Below, in pieces: positions 26,849 to 35,208 of a DNA stretch of 39,500 bases. Under the pieces are notes generated by a model. That model was not told the DNA's origin. It worked only from the letters and a program-made list of their open reading frames with translations, and searched no databases. Position 1 is the stretch's first letter. Each line of letters opens with the position of its first letter. Origin of the DNA: an uncultured Saprospiraceae bacterium (GTDB lineage: Bacteria; Bacteroidota; Bacteroidia; Chitinophagales; Saprospiraceae). The stretch covers positions 1-39,500 of the forward strand of contig CALCSX010000176.1 in NCBI GenBank assembly GCA_937894165.1. The letters run 5' to 3'. A program made the translations under genes and the position numbers.

Positions 26849-28535
26849 ATGAAAGTATTATTAACGAGTATTCTATTTGTTGTTTTGGCAATTAATATAG
26901 GTTCTGCTTATGATATGCACCTTCCCATTAGTACCTATCAAGCTGACCTGGGCGCCCTGAATAGAAAATATACGAATCATCTGTCTACGGAATATTTCGA
27001 AAGGATGGAGATATTCTATACTTCCTGGTCGGAAGAAATTGACAAAATAGAATTTGAACGTCTGTCGGTAGATGGGAAAATAGACTTTTTAAATTTCAGA
27101 AATCACATAAATAAGAAATTTTACTTTCACAAAATAAATAAAGAGAATTTTCAAGAAATAAGCCACCTTCTAAAATTCACAGGCAATTTAGATGATTTTA
27201 TAAAAGAAAGAAGACGAGGAATTCAACCCCACGCACCTACCTTGGCAGCTCATATTGAAAAAGCTTTTTACTGAAATTCAGGAAGAATCAAAAAATTTAG
27301 AAAAGACCGATTTTCTGAAATCCCCACAACAGGCTAAGCTCGCTTCCGATGCAATAATTAGTTTTCAAAACAGCTTGCATGAAGCTGTCGCATTCTACTT
27401 AAATTATGATCCTGAATTCACCTGGTGGTTGGAAGAAAGTCACAGAAAATTCGATGCGGCAATTATAACATATGCAGAGAAAATAAAAAATCACTACCCT
27501 CCTACTTTAGTTGACTCAGAAGTAAATTTCAAAGGTTCTCCATTAGGGAGAATTGCCTTAGAAGAAGAGCTTACATTTGAATTTATTCCCTATACACCTG
27601 AGCAATTGATTGCCGAAGCCGAACGACAGTATGCTTGGTGTGAAACGGAGATGATAAAGGCTGCAACAGCTTTAGGCTACAATGGAGACTGGAGGAAAGC
27701 CCAGGAATATGTCAAGACTAAGTATGTAAAACCTGGAGAATGGCCGGAAATGATAGTTAAAATGGCTGATGAAGCGATCAATTTCGTAGAAGAAAATGAT
27801 TTAATGACCATTCCGGAGCTTGCTAAAGAGACATGGAGGACAAGAATGCTCACAGCAGAACAACAAAAGTTTAGCCCATTCTTTCTAGGCGGGGAGGCTA
27901 TACTTATTGCTTACCCTACCTCAGAGATGACATATGAAGAGAAAATGATGAGTATGAAGGGCAATAACCGGCATTACGCCAGAGCTGTTGTCCAACATGA
28001 ATTGATTCCGGGGCACCATATGCAGCAATTCATGAATCAGCGTCATTACCCCTATAGAAGTTCGATAGGGACTCCTTTCTGGACAGAGGGCTGGGCTTTG
28101 TATTGGGAATTCAATCTGTGGGATAAAAACTTTGCTCAAAGTGAAGAAGATAAAATTGGGATGTTGTTCTGGCGGATGCATAGAGCGGCACGGATTATTT
28201 TCTCCCTAAAATATCACCTAGGTCAAATGTCAGAAGCAGAATGTATAAATTTTCTGGTTGAAAAAGTGGGCCACGAAAGGGCTAATGCAGAGGCAGAAGT
28301 TCGGAGATCATTTACCGGAGGCTACAGCCCATTATATCAAGTTGCTTATATGATAGGTGGTTTGCAGATTTATAGATTGAAAGAAGAAATGGTGACTTCC
28401 GGCAAGATGTCAGAAAAGGAATTTCACGATTTTATTATTTCTAATAATAATTTGCCCATTGAATTACTGAGATTGAAAATAGCAGATTTACCTATCAGTA
28501 AAACTTACCGAAATAATTGGAAATTTCTAGACTAA
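26849..28535 (+). pseudogene. DUF885 family metallopeptidase split by an apparent one-base frameshift
   Basis: Two overlapping frames together encode one DUF885 protein of about 560 residues, the family's usual size. Frame one (26849-27274) has a signal peptide (INIGSA-Y) and stops at TGA 27272. Frame two continues from near 27258 to 28535 and holds the zinc-type motif HELIPGHH (27996-28019) and the family block GWALYWEFNLWD. The frames meet in the run GAAAAAGC: removing one A turns IEKAFY-stop into IEKLFTEIQEESK, which joins the helices smoothly. Either the base is a sequencing error, or the gene is truly broken, or a -1 slip on the A-run restores it. Intact homologs are periplasmic peptidases. 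Except for the shift, no other damage is visible. Confidence 0.82.
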
Positions 28536-28591
28536 TTGAATTAGCATTGATGATTTACTCTTCCTTCAAATAGGATTGGAATCCGATAAAT

Positions 28592-29698
28592 CTAAGACTT
28601 TACCTTAGGAAATATATCTACTTTTAGAGAAAAAATATGAGAAAGTTGGCCTACAGAGCTATTTCCTAAATTAGTTATGGCATAATCGATATAGAAATTA
28701 CTCAACTTCAATGCTAGCCCAAAATTTGGCTGTACGCTGTAGCGTTCCCTGGCTTCTACTCCGAAATTGTCGATAAATTTCTGAGCATTATTCAATCCCG
28801 CTCTAAGTCCTACTATATCCTTATAAAATGCCTCAAATCCCAAAGCCGGATCCAAATTGAAATATTTGGAAGAAACTAAGACGTTTCTTTGACCGTCAGT
28901 CGTAAATCGCGCATCCAAAGCAGTCAATAAAGTATAATTTTCTCCTAAATTGAAAAGATAAGCAATTCCCGGAATAATTGTCGGAACAGTAATCTCAATG
29001 GATGACTCAGGAACAGAATTTCCTGTATCATTTAAAACTTTTCTATCTGCTTCACTTATGGTGTGTTTCCAAGCATTATAGGTCGTGGTGATATCTCTTC
29101 CCATAATTCCGAAACTGAATCTGTTATTGACATATTGCAATCCAAAATCCAGTCCAAACCCCCAAGCTTTAGAAAAGCTACCAATAGATCGGTGAATTAT
29201 TTTCAAACTACCCCCTGCATTCCATTTAGATTCACCAAGACGCTGTGCATAATGCGCCAACATTGCATAATCAGCTACAGCAAAGGTGGTTATTTTATCG
29301 TAATTGATACTGCCATCAGGCTCACGAAGCTGCAATGTATTGGGAATATTATCCACACCCATTCGTATAATTGAAATCCCTCCATAGGCATTCTTTTCGG
29401 GGTTGAATTGCTTCACTACAGACAAATGATCATATTTTACTATACCTGCAAACCATTCTGCATGCATAGCTCCTACTTGAAATGGCGAGGTCATCCTCGC
29501 AAGACCTGCCGGATTCCAGTATCCTGCATTTATATCATTCACTGAAGCCACCATTGCGCCCCCCATACCATGCGACCTCGCTCCAACTCCAATGGCTAAA
29601 AATTCATTCGAGTAGCTTTTTATATTCTGTGAAAAAGCATCATTTTGAATGGTGAGGAAAGGAATCAGGAAGAATAAAAACTTAGTAAAGTATTTCAT
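28592..29698 (-). CDS. PorV/PorQ family outer-membrane protein
   Basis: The 368-residue protein has a signal peptide (ends near AFSQ-N) and the opening pattern of the PorV/PorQ family: EFLAIGVGARSHGMGGAMVA, then NDINAGYWNPAGLA, as in FadL-like barrels. About 14 amphipathic strands follow, and it ends IFSLKVDIFPKVKS. PorV shuttles T9SS cargo to the attachment complex, whereas other members have unknown jobs. The window's subtilase is T9SS cargo, which shows the system exists. Whether this copy is the true PorV or a paralogue cannot be told without comparison. It is convergent with the DUF885 gene and divergent from ggt. Confidence 0.83.
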   Translation of the reverse strand: MKYFTKFLFFLIPFLTIQNDAFSQNIKSYSNEFLAIGVGARSHGMGGAMVASVNDINAGYWNPAGLARMTSPFQVGAMHAEWFAGIVKYDHLSVVKQFNPEKNAYGGISIIRMGVDNIPNTLQLREPDGSINYDKITTFAVADYAMLAHYAQRLGESKWNAGGSLKIIHRSIGSFSKAWGFGLDFGLQYVNNRFSFGIMGRDITTTYNAWKHTISEADRKVLNDTGNSVPESSIEITVPTIIPGIAYLFNLGENYTLLTALDARFTTDGQRNVLVSSKYFNLDPALGFEAFYKDIVGLRAGLNNAQKFIDNFGVEARERYSVQPNFGLALKLSNFYIDYAITNLGNSSVGQLSHIFSLKVDIFPKVKS

Positions 29699-29839
29699 AC
29701 AGATATTTTAAGCGGATATCTTAAAGCAGAATTATAATTTGATATCTTGTAACTACTCAGGTAGGATCAATTTCGATCTAAAAATGTTTATTTTTATCTT
29801 ACGAAAGCATCTACCAGTGTAGTTACTATATCTTTAATA

Positions 29840-29873
29840 CAAAAATAATCAAATGATTGACAATATCTGTCAA
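29840..29873 (-). promoter_or_regulatory. Candidate promoter of the PorV-like gene
   Basis: On the minus strand a TTG (29873-29871) precedes TATTTTTG (29847-29840) by 23 bases, fitting TTG-N17-23-TAnnTTTG. It would give a leader of about 135 bases. The -33 box falls inside the palindrome at 29856-29874. Confidence 0.4.
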
Positions 29874-29874
29874 T
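29856..29874. promoter_or_regulatory. Operator-like palindrome between the PorV-like gene and ggt
   Basis: ATTGACA (29856-29862) and TGTCAAT (29868-29874) are perfect inverted halves around ATATC. It lies in the 255-base divergent region, covers the candidate -33 box of the PorV-like promoter and is about 80 bases before the ggt ATG. The spacing does not fit an FNR or CRP box. The binding protein is unknown. Confidence 0.4.
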
Positions 29875-29953
29875 ATATTATTAAATATAATAAAGTACAA
29901 AAGACTAACTTATTTTGGCTGACAAAATTGTGAAACCTACATAATATTAACAG

Positions 29954-31675
29954 ATGAAAGGGCAAATTATTATACAAAAATTCCTACTACCTACTATAAT
30001 TGTTTCTTTAATGCTTTCTTTCGGCATTTCTCAACAATTACCACCATTATTAGAAAGTAAAAAGTATTTGGAAGCTGAATCAGCTGCAGTTTCTTGCGCT
30101 CATCCCCTTGCAGCTCAAATTGGAGTTGATATAATAAAAGCGGGCGGCAATGCTGTCGATGCGGCCATAGCTGTCCAGCTAGCTCTTGCGGTGGTTTATC
30201 CGAGAGCCGGAAACTTGGGTGGCGGTGGATTTATGGTGATAAGAGATACTGAGGGGCGTGCCCATAGTCTTGATTTTCGAGAAATGGCACCCGGCCTTTC
30301 TACAGAAAATATGTACCTTAATGAAGAAGGTAAAATTATAAATAATTTGAGTTTGACAGGAATCATGGCTTCAGGAGTGCCGGGAACAGTAGCAGGAATG
30401 ATAGAAGCACATCAACGTTTTGGCAACTTAGATATAAACATGTTAATTGAACCGGCATATAGATTAGCTGAAGGAGGTTTTATGATTGGTGTTGAGGAGG
30501 CAAATCGATTAAATGAATTTAAAAATGAATTTGATAGAATAAATAATTTTGATCATGCTTTCAAAAAAAGCAAATGGAAAAAAGGAGACATCCTAATTCA
30601 AAAAGAATTAGCTAATACACTTAAACTTTTGATGGATAATGGATTAGATGACTTCTATTCAGGGACCATTGCAAGCAAAATTGTATCGGAAGTCTCAAAA
30701 AGGAAAGGCATAATTACAGCCGAAGACTTAAGAAATTACAAAGCGGTGTGGAGGGCTCCTCTTATCGTACAATATAAAAATCATGAAATCATAACCATGC
30801 CGCCGCCTTCCAGTGGAGGAATTGCTATCGGCCAAATTTTATTGATGTTATCAAATTATGAATTTGTGGGAAAAAATCATTTCGATCCTGAGGTGATTCA
30901 TCATAAAGTTGAAGCAGAAAGAAGAGCTTTTGCAGATAGGTCAAAATTTCTGGGGGATCCTGATTTTACAGTAGTTCCAACGGACTCTCTTTTAAGTGGT
31001 TTAGCTAATTATACAAATTTTTCATCTATTAATCCCCAAAAAGCCTCCGGATCAGACGAATTCAGAGATAAGAAAAGCAAATTATTTAAAGAATCCTTTG
31101 AAACGACACATTTCTCAATAGTCGATAATAAAGGAATGGCTGTTTCTGTTACGACAACATTGAATTCTAATTTCGGATCTAAAGTCATCTTAGAAAATAG
31201 TGGATTTTTCTTGAATAATGAAATGGACGATTTTGTAGTCAAGCCGGGTGAACCAAATCAATTTGGACTTTTAGGTTCAGAAGCCAATAAAATTGAGCCC
31301 GGTAAAAGGATGCTCAGTTCAATGACACCAACGATTGTTACCAAAGATGGGAATTTATTCTTGGTACTCGGAACTCCGGGAGGATCAACTATTATCACAA
31401 CAGTTTATCAAATTATTTCCAATATAATTGATCATAATATGGAATTGCGGGAAGCAGTGACCACTAAAAGATACCATCATCAATGGTTTCCTGATATGAT
31501 CATGTATGAAAAAGGCTGTTTCGATAAAAAGGTGATTAGGGCATTGAAAAGCAAGGGACACCAACTTCAAAGAGTGGATAGAATAGGTTTAGTGGATGCT
31601 ATTCAGATCTCAGATAATGGAAAAATAATTGCTGTTGCTGATGGAAGAGCAGAAGATGCTGTTGAAGGTTATTAA
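29954..31675 (+). CDS. ggt: Gamma-glutamyltransferase
   Basis: The 573-residue exported enzyme is made as a precursor that cleaves itself. The signal peptide ends near ISQQ. The N-terminal large subunit has the opening CAHPLAAQIGVDIIKAGGNA and GNLGGGGFMV. The nucleophile is Thr384 in ETTHFSIVD, which should become the first residue of the small subunit. The downstream substrate-site motifs are LLNNEMDDF-like (actual FFLNNEMDDF), RMLSSMTPTIV and GTPGGSTIITT. It transfers or hydrolyses the gamma-glutamyl group of glutathione and related peptides in the periplasm. All motifs look intact. A tRNA gene on the opposite strand follows it closely. Confidence 0.96.
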   Translation: MKGQIIIQKFLLPTIIVSLMLSFGISQQLPPLLESKKYLEAESAAVSCAHPLAAQIGVDIIKAGGNAVDAAIAVQLALAVVYPRAGNLGGGGFMVIRDTEGRAHSLDFREMAPGLSTENMYLNEEGKIINNLSLTGIMASGVPGTVAGMIEAHQRFGNLDINMLIEPAYRLAEGGFMIGVEEANRLNEFKNEFDRINNFDHAFKKSKWKKGDILIQKELANTLKLLMDNGLDDFYSGTIASKIVSEVSKRKGIITAEDLRNYKAVWRAPLIVQYKNHEIITMPPPSSGGIAIGQILLMLSNYEFVGKNHFDPEVIHHKVEAERRAFADRSKFLGDPDFTVVPTDSLLSGLANYTNFSSINPQKASGSDEFRDKKSKLFKESFETTHFSIVDNKGMAVSVTTTLNSNFGSKVILENSGFFLNNEMDDFVVKPGEPNQFGLLGSEANKIEPGKRMLSSMTPTIVTKDGNLFLVLGTPGGSTIITTVYQIISNIIDHNMELREAVTTKRYHHQWFPDMIMYEKGCFDKKVIRALKSKGHQLQRVDRIGLVDAIQISDNGKIIAVADGRAEDAVEGY

Positions 31676-31681
31676 AAACTG

Positions 31682-31756
31682 TGAGTGATACTGGATTCGA
31701 ACCAGTGACCTCTACCCTGTCAAGGTAGCGCTCTAAACCAACTGAGCTAATCACCC
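31682..31756 (-). tRNA. tRNA-Val (anticodon GAC)
   Basis: On the minus strand a complete cloverleaf can be drawn. The acceptor stem pairs GGGTGAT with ATCACTC, with a discriminator A. The D-arm contains TAGCTCAGTTGG. The anticodon stem CTACC/GGTAG holds the loop TTGACAG (anticodon 31721-31719), and the T-loop is GTTCGAATC. The CCA end is not encoded. The anticodon GAC reads the valine codon GUC (and GUU). Confidence 0.93.
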
Positions 31757-31794
31757 TTATAATATTTTGGGCTAGTTGTTTTGTATATTCGGAG

Positions 31795-31829
31795 CAAATT
31801 TAAAAATTAATTTAAATTAAGCTCATCAA
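31795..31829 (-). promoter_or_regulatory. Candidate promoter of tRNA-Val
   Basis: On the minus strand a TTG (31829-31827, within a T-run) precedes TAAATTTG (31802-31795) by 24 bases, one above the usual range. The -7 box ends 38 bases before the tRNA 5' end, leaving a precursor leader of about 30 bases. Confidence 0.42.
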
Positions 31830-31842
31830 AAACACATTTATT

Positions 31843-32676
31843 TTAATGAATAGATTGCCGTTGCAATAATTCCTCCATTTCCTTTTGGATGTCGAAAGCA
31901 GCTTTACGGATGCCGGATTCTATCTCAACTTTACTTTCACCCTTCCCTGCATAAATTATACCCCTACTGGAATTAACAAGTAATCCAATATCTCGATTGG
32001 CCCCGTAATGATATAATGCTGCTAAATCACCTCCTTGTGCGCCAATTCCGGGAACAAGCAGGAAATGGTCAGGGATTAATGATCTGACTTTTTTGAAAGC
32101 TGAAGGATGAGTAGCACCGATTACAAACATCAAATTATCAGAATTACCCCATTCGGCTACTTTCGTGATAACATTTTCGAAGAGTTGTTCCTCTGAATTT
32201 CCTAGAGAAAGGGTTTGAAAATCTTCACTGCCCGGGTTAGATGTCAAAGCCAAAACAATCGTCCATTTATCTTCAAAGGACAAAAATGGCATCACGGAAT
32301 CTTTTCCCATATAAGGTGCAACAGTTATTGCATCAAAACCATAAATATTGAAAAAAGCTTCTGCATAATATCTAGAAGTGTTTCCGATATCTCCTCGCTT
32401 GGCATCAGCTATTAATAAATGTTTCTGACCAATGTATTCTACCGTCTCTTTTAAAATCCGCCAACCCTCCGGTCCCATTTTTTCATAAAAGGCAATATTG
32501 GGCTTATAAGCCACGCAGAGGTCTCGGGTGGCGTCGATTACAACCTTATTAAATTCGAGTATGGGGTCAGCAAATTGATGAAAAAAAGACGGTATTTTAT
32601 CAATATCCGAATCCAAGCCGACACATAAAAAAGACTTGCGTTCTCGAATATATTGGATTAAGCTGGACTTATTCAT
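31843..32676 (-). CDS. pyrF: Orotidine 5'-phosphate decarboxylase
   Basis: The 277-residue enzyme performs the last step of UMP synthesis, decarboxylating OMP. The first barrel strand shows SFLCVGLDSD, the catalytic Asp-Lys motif is LLIADAKRGDIGNTS, and the phosphate loop near the C-terminus contains LLVNSSRGIIYAG. The length and the early YKPNIAFYE block place it in the longer PyrF type seen in Bacteroidota and mycobacteria, not the E. coli type. It follows the NifU-like gene by 9 bases on the same strand, so the three-gene run with apbC is probably one transcript. Confidence 0.96.
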   Translation of the reverse strand: MNKSSLIQYIRERKSFLCVGLDSDIDKIPSFFHQFADPILEFNKVVIDATRDLCVAYKPNIAFYEKMGPEGWRILKETVEYIGQKHLLIADAKRGDIGNTSRYYAEAFFNIYGFDAITVAPYMGKDSVMPFLSFEDKWTIVLALTSNPGSEDFQTLSLGNSEEQLFENVITKVAEWGNSDNLMFVIGATHPSAFKKVRSLIPDHFLLVPGIGAQGGDLAALYHYGANRDIGLLVNSSRGIIYAGKGESKVEIESGIRKAAFDIQKEMEELLQRQSIH

Positions 32677-32685
32677 TTACAAATC

Positions 32686-32937
32686 TTAAGATGCCATTCC
32701 ATTGATAGCAAAAACAGAACGAATCTCAGGAGTCTTTTGCTTTAAAACTTCCTCAATTCCCGCCCTCATGGTCATGACTGACATCGAACAAGATTGACAA
32801 TTGCCCAACCATTTGACTTTCAATACCATATCATCTGTCAATTCAACTACTTCTATATCCCCTCCATCTACTCTAAGGTGAGGCCTTATGTCATTAAGTG
32901 CCAAGTCGACTCTTTCTAATAATTCTATCTTATCCAC
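32686..32937 (-). CDS. NifU C-terminal domain-like iron-sulfur protein
   Basis: The 83-residue protein consists of only the NifU C-terminal domain (Nfu type). It has RPHLRVDGGDIEVVEL and the cluster-binding cysteines Cys47 and Cys50 in GNCQSC. Such proteins bind a [4Fe-4S] cluster across a dimer and pass it to apo-proteins. It sits 30 bases downstream of apbC/mrp, another cluster-delivery factor, and 9 bases upstream of pyrF. This partner supplies the CxxC motif that the ApbC protein here lacks. Confidence 0.94.
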   Translation of the reverse strand: MDKIELLERVDLALNDIRPHLRVDGGDIEVVELTDDMVLKVKWLGNCQSCSMSVMTMRAGIEEVLKQKTPEIRSVFAINGMAS

Positions 32938-32967
32938 TCTTCCTGTTATTTTATGCTACAAAGATAA

Positions 32968-34050
32968 TCAATTTACTTTTACCACACGAGTAGGATCGAT
33001 CATTTCATTCCTAATCGAAGTCTGTCTTAATGTATTTTCCGCTATTTTCTTGAAATATTCATAGGTCGGGTGATTGATATCATCAGCAGGTGGCGTACCG
33101 GCATCACCACCATCCATAATACTTTGTACAATTGGAACCTGCCCTAAAAGCACCGAATTGGACATTTTGACTAGTTTCTTTCCGCCACCTTGTCCAAAAA
33201 TATAATATTTATTCTCCGGCAATTCCGCAGGAGTAAACCAACTCATGTTTTCTACTACGCCTATGATAGGCACATTAATATTATCCAACAAAAACATATT
33301 CATCGCCTTGACTGCATCAATAACAGCAACTTCTTGAGGGGTCGTCACGATAATAGCTGCTGTCACAGGTACTGTCTGAACTAAAGATAACTGCACATCA
33401 CCTGTACCCGGAGGTAGGTCTATTATCAAAAAATCCAGTTCAGGCCACATCGTATCATTAAGAAATTGTTTAATCACCCCTCCTAACCTAGGACCTCTTA
33501 AAACCACTGCTTGCTCCGGTTCTACCACAAAACCTATGGACATTAAATGCAAACCTCGTGCTTCAACCGGAACTAAAAAAGCTTTCCCATATCGGTTTTT
33601 CACCCGAGGTCGCTCCGTCTCCAGACCAAACATTTTAGGAATTGATGGTCCGTATAGATCTGCATCTAATAGACCTACTTTTGCCCCCATATTCTTTAGA
33701 GCAAGTGACAAATTCACTGCAACGGTTGATTTACCAACGCCACCTTTACCGGATGCAATAGCTATTATATTTTTTACTTTTGAAAGGGGCTTATTTTTAA
33801 AAGCAGCCTCTACGTTGCCCAAATGCAAGTGAAAAGGTGTTCCGGGGAAGAATTTATCGAACTGCGACTGAAAAGCCATATTCAGATTCGATTTCACCGC
33901 ATCCTCGAGACCGAAAGTATTCAAGGATACCTGAATGCCTTTTTCGTCCACAATAACATTTGAAATCCTTCCTGATTCATAAATTGATTCATCAGTAGCA
34001 ACATCCGCTATACTTTCCAATAATTTTATAACCTGATCCTTTGTAACCAT
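32968..34050 (-). CDS. apbC: Mrp/ApbC iron-sulfur carrier ATPase (cysteine-free)
   Basis: I start at the ATG at 34050 (360 residues). The longer TTG start lies within the promoter's -7 box. An N-terminal MIP18-like (DUF59) domain precedes the P-loop GKGGVGKST (residues 101-109), then LLDADLYGPSIPKMFG, LIIDLPPGTGDVQLSL and a C-terminal block with NKYYIFGQGGG. Mrp proteins bind ATP as dimers and deliver [4Fe-4S] clusters, commonly held by a C-terminal CxxC. No Cys occurs anywhere in this protein. The region that should hold CxxC reads ENMSWFTPAELPENKYY. It is the first gene of apbC-nifU-pyrF. Confidence 0.93.
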   Translation of the reverse strand: MVTKDQVIKLLESIADVATDESIYESGRISNVIVDEKGIQVSLNTFGLEDAVKSNLNMAFQSQFDKFFPGTPFHLHLGNVEAAFKNKPLSKVKNIIAIASGKGGVGKSTVAVNLSLALKNMGAKVGLLDADLYGPSIPKMFGLETERPRVKNRYGKAFLVPVEARGLHLMSIGFVVEPEQAVVLRGPRLGGVIKQFLNDTMWPELDFLIIDLPPGTGDVQLSLVQTVPVTAAIIVTTPQEVAVIDAVKAMNMFLLDNINVPIIGVVENMSWFTPAELPENKYYIFGQGGGKKLVKMSNSVLLGQVPIVQSIMDGGDAGTPPADDINHPTYEYFKKIAENTLRQTSIRNEMIDPTRVVKVN

Positions 34051-34077
34051 TCCAACCTTTATTTCGTTATTAGATGT

Positions 34078-34108
34078 CAAATTTACCCATATAAAATACT
34101 TTTCTCAA
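34078..34108 (-). promoter_or_regulatory. Bacteroidetes-type promoter of the apbC-nifU-pyrF unit
   Basis: On the minus strand a TTG (34108-34106) precedes TAAATTTG (34085-34078) by 20 bases, matching both consensus boxes. The leader to the ATG at 34050 would be about 20 bases. The box overlaps the alternative TTG codon at 34080, which argues for the shorter apbC. Confidence 0.55.
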
Positions 34109-34238
34109 TTTTAGTTCATTTTAAACTGAGCTTGTTTGAAAATCATCATTGAAAAACTTAATTATTTTGCTAATTGAAAGATCATTTAACTAAATCAAGT
34201 TACCGTAATAATAAGCTATTAATTATAGAATAAAATTT

Positions 34239-34246
34239 TACTTTTG
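34239..34246 (+). promoter_or_regulatory. Candidate -7 promoter element for ribF
   Basis: TACTTTTG matches TAnnTTTG and ends only 8 bases before the ribF ATG. Transcription starting about 5-8 bases further on would give an almost leaderless mRNA. No -33 TTG is seen. Confidence 0.38.
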
Positions 34247-34254
34247 TCACAGTT

Positions 34255-35208
34255 ATGAAGGTATATCGAGAAATTTCGGAATTAGAGAAGATAGAAAAAG
34301 TCGTTCTGACCATCGGCTCTTTCGATGGTGTCCATAAGGGTCATCAAAAGATACTAAATAGTCTGATTGACGCAGCTAAACAAACAGGTGGCCAATCAGT
34401 AGTACTCACTTTTGATCCTCACCCTCGACAAATTCTAGCGCGTCAAAATGAAGCTCCAATGCAGCTCATCAATAGTCCGGATGAGAAAATAAAATTATTA
34501 GAAAAATTAGGAATTGATCATCTAGTGATTATACCCTTTACTATTGAATTTTCGCAGCTCAGTCCGATTGAATATATCGAAGATTTTATTATTAAATATT
34601 TCAATCCGGTTATGCTTGTCATCGGTTATGATCATCATTTTGGAAAAAACAGATCGGGCAATTTCGAAACACTTCTCGAATATGTCAATCAAAACAATGC
34701 CTTTCAGTTAAAGGAGATTCCGGCACAAGATATAGCGGAGGTTACAGTAAGTTCTACAAAAATCCGAAACGCCATATTGCAGGGTGAGATAGAACATGCT
34801 AACAACCTTCTGGGTTACACGTTCTCTTTCGAAGGAACCGTCGTTAATGGAGAAAAAATAGGGACTGCTCTAGGCTTCCCAACTGCCAATATTTCACCAA
34901 CTTTTAAAGATAAAATACTTCCGGGATTAGGCATTTATACTACTAAAGTATTAATTGAAGATAAATCATATATTTCAATGATGTACATTGGATTACGTCC
35001 AACTGTAAACAGTACAATTGATCCAGTTATTGAAGTAAATATTTTTGACTTTGATCAAATTATTTATGGAAAGGAATTACAAATTTCTATATTTTCAAAA
35101 ATCCGCGGAGAGGAAAAATTCAACAACCTTGAGGACTTGAAAATCCAATTATTGAAGGACAAAGAATTAGCTCTGAAATATTTTGAGACTTCTAAAAGCG
35201 ATTTCTGA
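34255..35208 (+). CDS. ribF: Bifunctional riboflavin kinase / FAD synthetase
   Basis: The 317-residue enzyme makes FMN from riboflavin and then FAD. The N-terminal nucleotidyltransferase domain shows TIGSFDGVHKGHQ near residue 21, TFDPHPRQIL, VIGYDHHFGKNRSG, and VSSTKIRNAI. The C-terminal kinase domain begins GTVVNGEKIGTALGFPTANI and ends RGEEKFNNLEDLK. The stop and the next start share a base (TGATG), so it is translationally linked to the glycosyltransferase gene. No FMN riboswitch is visible upstream. Confidence 0.97.
   Translation: MKVYREISELEKIEKVVLTIGSFDGVHKGHQKILNSLIDAAKQTGGQSVVLTFDPHPRQILARQNEAPMQLINSPDEKIKLLEKLGIDHLVIIPFTIEFSQLSPIEYIEDFIIKYFNPVMLVIGYDHHFGKNRSGNFETLLEYVNQNNAFQLKEIPAQDIAEVTVSSTKIRNAILQGEIEHANNLLGYTFSFEGTVVNGEKIGTALGFPTANISPTFKDKILPGLGIYTTKVLIEDKSYISMMYIGLRPTVNSTIDPVIEVNIFDFDQIIYGKELQISIFSKIRGEEKFNNLEDLKIQLLKDKELALKYFETSKSDF

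Noticed and set aside
31676..31842. Possible attachment site or integration scar at the tRNA-Val gene
   Set aside because: I saw no repeated tRNA 3' end, integrase or phage gene nearby. The flanking genes are ordinary.
34051..34080. TTG start for ApbC giving 10 more residues
   Set aside because: The codon lies inside an exact -7 promoter box, and the ATG at 34050 fits the family N-terminus.
34086..34254. FMN riboswitch upstream of ribF
   Set aside because: The conserved riboswitch core is absent, and the region is too AT-rich and short.
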